From assembly GCA_002478225.1 (NCBI GenBank), contig DLMV01000075.1, forward strand, positions 1,928 to 12,373: a DNA stretch of 10,446 bases. The letters run 5' to 3'. The notes under the pieces were generated by a model. The model was not told the DNA's origin. It saw only the letters and a list, made by a program, of their open reading frames with translations, and searched no databases. Of the stretch, positions 6,373 through 10,446 are shown piece by piece. How positions within the stretch are numbered: the stretch's first letter is position 1; every line of letters begins with the position of its first letter. Both the position numbers and the translations under genes were made by a program. The DNA comes from Deltaproteobacteria bacterium UBA7527. GTDB taxonomy: Bacteria; Desulfobacterota; Syntrophorhabdia; Syntrophorhabdales; Syntrophorhabdaceae.

Positions 6373-6970
6373 GTGCCCTTACCTCCCATTCTTTTATGCT
6401 TTGCAACAGTTTTTCGATCTCTTTTTCAAGGCCCCTTTTTGTCCCGTTGTTATTTATTACGTGGTCAGCCATTTTCTCTTTTTCTTTTAGTGGAATCTGG
6501 TGGGGTATCCGCCGGCCGATGTCTTCTTTTGCCATGCCCCTCATTCTTAGCCTCTCCTTTATTGTGCTTGTCTTTGCAGAAACAACGACTATCTTGTCAA
6601 ATTTTTTATACAGTCCTGTTTCAAACAAAAGCGGCCCGTCAACAAAAACAACCTTGGTCCCGGCCCTTTCCAGTTCGTTAAGCTGCTGCTGGAGGGCATT
6701 CCTTACTCGCGGATGCACGATCGCTTCGAGGGTGCGGAGTGCGGCCTTGTTTTTAAACACCTCGTCCCGCAAGCGGGCCACGTTAACCGCGTTTTCCGAT
6801 ACGTATTCGGCCCCAAGCCGATCCCGTATCTCCGCCAGAACATCCTCTTTTTTGATCATCTCCTTTGACAGCCTGTCCAGGTCTATTATCTCGAACCCCC
6901 TGGTTTTCAAGATGCTTGATACGGTTGTTTTACCGCTACCGATAATCCCCGTTATGCCTATGGTGATCAT
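6362..6970 (-). CDS. coaE: Dephospho-CoA kinase
   Basis: CoaE phosphorylates the 3' hydroxyl of dephospho-CoA, the last step of coenzyme A synthesis. The 202 residues are family-sized. The P-loop is GIIGSGKT (8-15, Lys14). Acidic residues Asp30 and Asp32 in IIDLDRLSKEM correspond to the catalytic and substrate region. AIVHPRVR (83-90), FVDGPLLFETGL (109-120) and the lid-type stretch ERLRMRG with RRIPHQ (139-158) are CoaE signatures; MADHVINNNGT (167-177) matches the ADxVIDNxG element. The ATG shares ATGA with the gyrB stop (4-nt overlap) and lacks an obvious Shine-Dalgarno, so initiation is probably by coupling from gyrB. A CoA gene between gyrB and rho is a less familiar placement; coaE often sits near polA or mutM in other bacteria. 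Confidence 0.96.
   Translation of the reverse strand: MITIGITGIIGSGKTTVSSILKTRGFEIIDLDRLSKEMIKKEDVLAEIRDRLGAEYVSENAVNVARLRDEVFKNKAALRTLEAIVHPRVRNALQQQLNELERAGTKVVFVDGPLLFETGLYKKFDKIVVVSAKTSTIKERLRMRGMAKEDIGRRIPHQIPLKEKEKMADHVINNNGTKRGLEKEIEKLLQSIKEWEVRAHAS
6381..6387 (-). promoter_or_regulatory. Ribosome binding site of rho inside coaE
   Basis: GGGAGGT lies eight bases before the rho ATG (6372-6370), within the coaE codons for the W-E-V-R-A stretch. It shows that rho is translated from within coaE and supports the 11-nt overlap as the true start. Confidence 0.85.
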
Positions 6971-9333
6971 ACATCAAGGTTTCTGACGTTGAGGGCGTTT
7001 TCCTCGATAAACCTTCTTCTCGTTTCAATGTTGTTTCCCATGAGCACCGTGAACACCTGGTCTGCCTCAACGGCATCTTCTATTGATACCTTGAGAAGGC
7101 GCCTTTTGTCGGGGTTCATGGTTGTCCCCCAGAGCTGCTCGGGGTTCATTTCTCCCAGGCCCTTGTATCTCTGTATGTTTATCCCTTCTTTTCCTTTTTC
7201 GCTCACAATGCTCAGCAGCCCTTCCACGCTTATTGTTTCTGCTCCGCCGTTCCCGTCGCTGACCTTGATCTCCTCTTCGTAGAATTGCCGTATCTCCTGA
7301 AAGATCCTGTAAGACTCGCGGTAATCCCCCTGGGAACAGAGCTCATAATCAACCCGTACAAGGGCGGGGCCCTTTTTGGGGTCAAGTCCTTGGGCGCTTA
7401 TCACAAAAAGATTGTGCTCCCTGTCCCTGGTCCTTTCGACCTTTTGCCCTAATCCCTTCAGATAATCTGCATAGGCGCCTGTCTTTTCCGGGGACTCGAA
7501 GTCCTGTCTTGTTGATATGCCCAGACTCATGAGTCCAAGCACTGTTTCGCGTGGCATGCCTATTGCCCGCATGCTCTTGATATAGCGCTCCACCGTCTTA
7601 AGTTTTTCGATCTGCTTTCTAAGGTCCTCTCCGTTCATCTGTTTGCCGCCGACGTAGCACTGTATCTTCTCTACCCCGCGCTCCACAATGGTTCTTTCGA
7701 ATTCTTCCTCGTCTTTTGCGTAGATCTCGCGATTCCCGTGTTTTATCTTATACAGCGGCGGCTGGGCTATATAGAGATGTCCCTCTGATATAAGGTCCGG
7801 CATCTGTCTGTAAAAGAATGTCAACAGGAGCGTCCGTATGTGCGATCCGTCAACGTCAGCGTCGGTCATTATTATCACTTTGTTATAGCGCAGCCTTGTT
7901 TTGTTGTCGGAATTAACGCCTACCGCCAGGTAGATGGATTTGATCTCCTGGTTTGTAAGAACCTTTTCTTCCCTTGACTTCTCAACGTTCAGGATCTTTC
8001 CCTTGAGGGGCAGTATTGCCTGGGTCTTTCTGTTTCTTCCCTGTTTTGCTGAGCCGCCCGCCGAATCGCCCTCTACTATGAAAAGCTCGCAAAGTTCCGG
8101 ATCGCTTTCCTGGCAGTCGGCAAGCTTCCCGGGGAGCACCCCGCTTTCGATGAGCCCCTTGCTCTTTACAAGCTCCTTTGCCTTTTTTGCGGCCTCTCTT
8201 GCCCTTCTTGTCTCGAGCGCCTTGTTGACCATTGTTTTTGCCGTGTCGGGATTAAGTTCGAGATATTCGGCGATCTTTTCGTTGAGCACAGACTCAACAA
8301 GTCCCTTTATCTCGCTGTTCCCGAGCTTGGATTTTGTCTGGCCTTCAAATTGCGGGTTCTGTATCTTGATGCTGAGAACGGCCACCAGTCCTTCTTTTAT
8401 GTCGTCTCCGGAGAGGCTTTCTTTTACTTTTTGTGACATGTTGTTTTGTATAAAGTTGTTTATGCACCTTGTCATTGCACCTCTGAAGCCGGCCACATGG
8501 GTGCCGCCTTCTTTTGTGTTCACGTTGTTCACAAAGCTGTAGATGTTTTCATTGTAGCTGTCGTTGTACTGAACGGCGAGCTCGATCGCGTCAAGGGGCG
8601 GCTTGGTGCTCGATATATACATTGGTTCTTCAAAGAGGACCCCTTTGTTGGTGTTCAGATATTTTACGAAAGACCTTATCCCGCCCTCATGTTTAAATTC
8701 CTGACGCTTCCCTTTTCTTTCGTCCACGAGCACAATGTTTATGCCGTTGTTAAGAAAGGAAACCTCTCTCATCCTGTGTACGATGATGTCAAAGCTAATG
8801 TCTGTTGTTTCAAAAAGACCGCTGTCGGGCTTGAAGTGTATCTTGGTCCCGGTTTTGTCTGTGTCCCCCACGACCATAAGCTCGGTCGTCTTGTTCCCAT
8901 ACTCATATCTCTGGTAATAGACCTTGCTGTCTCTTCTAACCTCTATCTCAAGATACTCGGAAAGCGCGTTTACCACCGAAAGTCCAACGCCGTGCAGGCC
9001 CGCGGAATATCTGTACGTGTCTTTGTCAAACTTCCCTCCCGCATGTAGTTTGGTAAGCACAACCTCAAGCGCCGTCATGTTCTCTTCGCTGTGCTCCTCT
9101 ACCGGGATGCCCCTTCCATTGTCCTCAACGGTAACGCTGTTGTCCCTGTGTATCGTTATCAATATCTTATTGCAGTATCCTTCCAGGGCCTCGTCAACGC
9201 TGTTGTCAACGAGCTCGTATATGAGGTGGTGTAGCCCTTCGGTCCCCGTGTTCCCGATATACATGGACGGAACCTTTCTTACGGCGTCGAGGCCGCCCAA
9301 TATCTTTATGCTTTCTGCTCCGTATTCTCCCAT
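6967..9333 (-). CDS. gyrB: DNA gyrase subunit B
   Basis: GyrB is the ATPase half of the A2B2 gyrase that introduces negative supercoils. The GHKL ATPase domain has Glu40 and Asn44 in LIYELVDNSVDEAL, DNGRGIP (71-77) and the glycine-rich SAGLHGVG (110-117), where most homologues read SGGLHGVG. The transducer has QTKSKLGN (332-339, Lys336). The Toprim domain has EGDSAGGSAKQGRNRK (421-436) and MTDADVDGSHIRTLLLTFFYR (489-509), with Asp491, Asp493 and Asp495 as metal ligands. GINIQRYKGLGEMNPEQLWG (717-736) is the C-terminal signature and distinguishes it from most ParE. The 788 residues, against about 640 in Gram-positives, reflect an insertion at roughly 550-710 like that of E. coli (804). No gyrA is in view. 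It starts one base after dnaN and ends in ATGA with coaE. Confidence 0.98.
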   Translation of the reverse strand: MGEYGAESIKILGGLDAVRKVPSMYIGNTGTEGLHHLIYELVDNSVDEALEGYCNKILITIHRDNSVTVEDNGRGIPVEEHSEENMTALEVVLTKLHAGGKFDKDTYRYSAGLHGVGLSVVNALSEYLEIEVRRDSKVYYQRYEYGNKTTELMVVGDTDKTGTKIHFKPDSGLFETTDISFDIIVHRMREVSFLNNGINIVLVDERKGKRQEFKHEGGIRSFVKYLNTNKGVLFEEPMYISSTKPPLDAIELAVQYNDSYNENIYSFVNNVNTKEGGTHVAGFRGAMTRCINNFIQNNMSQKVKESLSGDDIKEGLVAVLSIKIQNPQFEGQTKSKLGNSEIKGLVESVLNEKIAEYLELNPDTAKTMVNKALETRRAREAAKKAKELVKSKGLIESGVLPGKLADCQESDPELCELFIVEGDSAGGSAKQGRNRKTQAILPLKGKILNVEKSREEKVLTNQEIKSIYLAVGVNSDNKTRLRYNKVIIMTDADVDGSHIRTLLLTFFYRQMPDLISEGHLYIAQPPLYKIKHGNREIYAKDEEEFERTIVERGVEKIQCYVGGKQMNGEDLRKQIEKLKTVERYIKSMRAIGMPRETVLGLMSLGISTRQDFESPEKTGAYADYLKGLGQKVERTRDREHNLFVISAQGLDPKKGPALVRVDYELCSQGDYRESYRIFQEIRQFYEEEIKVSDGNGGAETISVEGLLSIVSEKGKEGINIQRYKGLGEMNPEQLWGTTMNPDKRRLLKVSIEDAVEADQVFTVLMGNNIETRRRFIEENALNVRNLDV

Positions 9334-9334
9334 A

Positions 9335-10420
9335 TCAGATCCTTATCGGCATAACTATGTTTTTATAGTCCTCTTCCTGGTCCCCCACAAAGAGTACGGC
9401 GCCGTATGCTGGCGGTGCCATCATTACTATTTTTTCAGACGATATATGAGTTACTACATCTATAATAAACCTTACGTTAAAGCTCATGCTTGTCTGCTCT
9501 CCACCGTATTCTATTTCTATAATCTCTTTTGCTCTCCCGATGTCCGACTCCGCCTCTATTTCCATGTTCTTCCCCGAAAACATTACCCTTATCGGCTCTG
9601 ATCTCCCGATAATCGAGGATGCCCTCTTTAATCCTCTGTGGAACGATTCTTTTTCTATCTTTACTATTTTTGAGTTGCTGGTTGGCAACACATTCTCATA
9701 ATCCGGAAAATTTCCTTCTATTGTTCTTGTTATTATCTTCAGCTTCTCTGTACTGAACTGAATATATTTTTCTTCTATTGATATCTTCACATCGTCCTCT
9801 TCCTCTATGATCCTTTCTACTTCCACCGTTGATCTTTTTGGAATTGTTATTCCCTTGAAACTCTTCATCCCTTTTATTTTTCTTTGACACAGCGCCATTC
9901 TGAATCCGTCTGTACCCACCACCACAAGATCTCCTTCCGTTCCTGCCATATACATCCCTGTTAATATATATCTTGTTTCATCTGTAGATATTGCAAATCC
10001 TACCCTTTCTATCATATCAAGCAGTGTTTTTCCTTTTATTATAAATTCCTCTTTTCCTTTTACTTCTTTTACTTCGGGAAATTCGTCCGGGTCCTGTAGG
10101 CTCATTGCTATCTCTGTCTTTTTCTGCTTGATGGTCATCAGGTTCTCATCTATAGAAATTAATATCTCCCCGTTCTCGAGCTCCCTCAGCACCTCTAAAA
10201 ATTTTCTTCCATGCACGACCACCTTTTTTTCTTGCTCTACCTTACAATCCATATATGCAACTGCGCTCACCTCAAGATCTGTAGAAAAGATTGACGCCCC
10301 CTCTTTTCTGAATTCTAAAAGGATATTTGAAAGTATCGGCATAAGGGATCTCTTTTCGGTAATGCTGACAACTTTTGATACCGGTGAAAGAATTGTGTTC
10401 TTATCTATTATTATATTCAT
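9335..10420 (-). CDS. dnaN: DNA polymerase III beta subunit (sliding clamp)
   Basis: DnaN forms the homodimeric ring that tethers the replicative polymerase to DNA and recruits other replication and repair proteins through a C-terminal-domain pocket. The 361 residues compare with 366 in E. coli. Recognisable points are EKRSLMPILSNILLEF (22-37), the middle-domain TDGFRMA (170-176, usually TDGxRLA), IEGNFPDYENVLP (234-246), and the terminal MPIRI (357-361, usually MPMRL), which lines the partner-binding pocket. The start MNIIIDKNTIL is at the expected place behind a Shine-Dalgarno. By hand count the gene is about 39-40% GC, clearly more AT-rich than the genes to its left, with many ATA and AAA codons. 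It normally follows dnaA, which would lie beyond the right edge. gyrB begins one base after its TGA. Confidence 0.98.
   Translation of the reverse strand: MNIIIDKNTILSPVSKVVSITEKRSLMPILSNILLEFRKEGASIFSTDLEVSAVAYMDCKVEQEKKVVVHGRKFLEVLRELENGEILISIDENLMTIKQKKTEIAMSLQDPDEFPEVKEVKGKEEFIIKGKTLLDMIERVGFAISTDETRYILTGMYMAGTEGDLVVVGTDGFRMALCQRKIKGMKSFKGITIPKRSTVEVERIIEEEDDVKISIEEKYIQFSTEKLKIITRTIEGNFPDYENVLPTSNSKIVKIEKESFHRGLKRASSIIGRSEPIRVMFSGKNMEIEAESDIGRAKEIIEIEYGGEQTSMSFNVRFIIDVVTHISSEKIVMMAPPAYGAVLFVGDQEEDYKNIVMPIRI
9340..9344 (-). promoter_or_regulatory. Ribosome binding site of gyrB inside the dnaN 3' end
   Basis: AAGGA lies six bases (TCTGAT) before the gyrB ATG. The same bases encode part of the conserved M-P-I-R-I C-terminus of the sliding clamp, so a conserved protein tail and a translation signal are superimposed. 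Confidence 0.8.
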
Positions 10421-10425
10421 AAATA

Positions 10426-10431
10426 CCTCTC
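10426..10431 (-). promoter_or_regulatory. Ribosome binding site of dnaN
   Basis: GAGAGG is followed by five bases (TATTT) and the dnaN ATG. Only 26 bases precede the gene before the window ends. They hold this site and nothing else I can identify. Whether they include the end of an upstream gene such as dnaA cannot be told, since two reading frames stay open through them. Confidence 0.75.
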
Positions 10432-10446
10432 TTAACCGTAATAAGG

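Noticed and set aside
8446..9601. Two plus-strand open frames of 200 and 225 codons opposite gyrB and dnaN
   Set aside because: They overlap each other and lie wholly antisense to conserved genes, with no recognisable domain. Long antisense frames are expected where codon use leaves few stops on the other strand.
10038..10043. TATAAT on the minus strand within dnaN
   Set aside because: No -35-like partner lies at the right distance; AT-rich Ile-Ile codons explain it.
10410..10415. TATAAT on the minus strand at dnaN codons 2-4
   Set aside because: The hexamers 16-18 nt upstream do not resemble TTGACA, and it lies downstream of the start codon in AT-rich coding sequence.
1..10446. Search for tRNA or rRNA genes, CRISPR arrays, insertion sequences, riboswitches and intrinsic terminators
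   Set aside because: Coding genes cover essentially every base. I saw no repeated spacer pattern, transposase, terminal repeats or hairpin followed by a U-run.

Overview
This is a dense piece of core bacterial chromosome. All ten protein-coding genes lie on the minus strand. In transcription order, from the right edge leftwards, they are dnaN, gyrB, coaE, rho, rpmE, prfA, prmC, murA, hisD and hisG, with hisG cut by the left edge. Each is identified from family motifs and full-length agreement with well-known proteins. I saw no RNA genes, mobile elements, CRISPR arrays, toxin or defence genes, or broken genes.

Layout: 10420-9335 encodes the replication sliding clamp and 9333-6967 the gyrase B subunit. 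6970-6362 is dephospho-CoA kinase. 6372-5119 is the Rho termination factor. 5116-3004 is a translation block: ribosomal protein L31, release factor 1 and the methyltransferase that modifies release factor 1. 3022-1748 is the first committed enzyme of peptidoglycan synthesis. 1767-1 holds two histidine-biosynthesis genes. Junctions are extremely tight: the four gaps total 12 nt (largest 8), and the other five neighbouring pairs overlap by 1 to 20 nt. No stretch over 300 bases lacks a gene. Several Shine-Dalgarno sequences lie inside the C-terminal codons of the upstream gene, so the array looks like one co-transcribed, translationally coupled unit. One internal promoter candidate sits in prmC and could feed murA-hisD-hisG separately.

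Organism: GyrB carries the large insertion in its C-terminal half that is typical of Gram-negative lineages. The rho-rpmE-prfA-prmC-murA-his linkage resembles what I recall from Desulfobacterota (Geobacter-like) and possibly Nitrospirota. I would guess a bacterium of that general kind, with low confidence. By hand count GC is about 39-40% in dnaN and about 53% in sampled lines of hisD. A dnaA gene is expected just beyond the right edge, with transcription running away from the origin, but neither is visible here.

I found no undescribed system. The points worth a second look are the continuous operon joining replication, CoA, termination, translation, wall and histidine genes; a TTGAAG-17-TATAAT element in prmC whose spacer is an inverted repeat; an NLPY rather than NPPY motif in PrmC; the hisD-before-hisG order; and the AT-rich dnaN.
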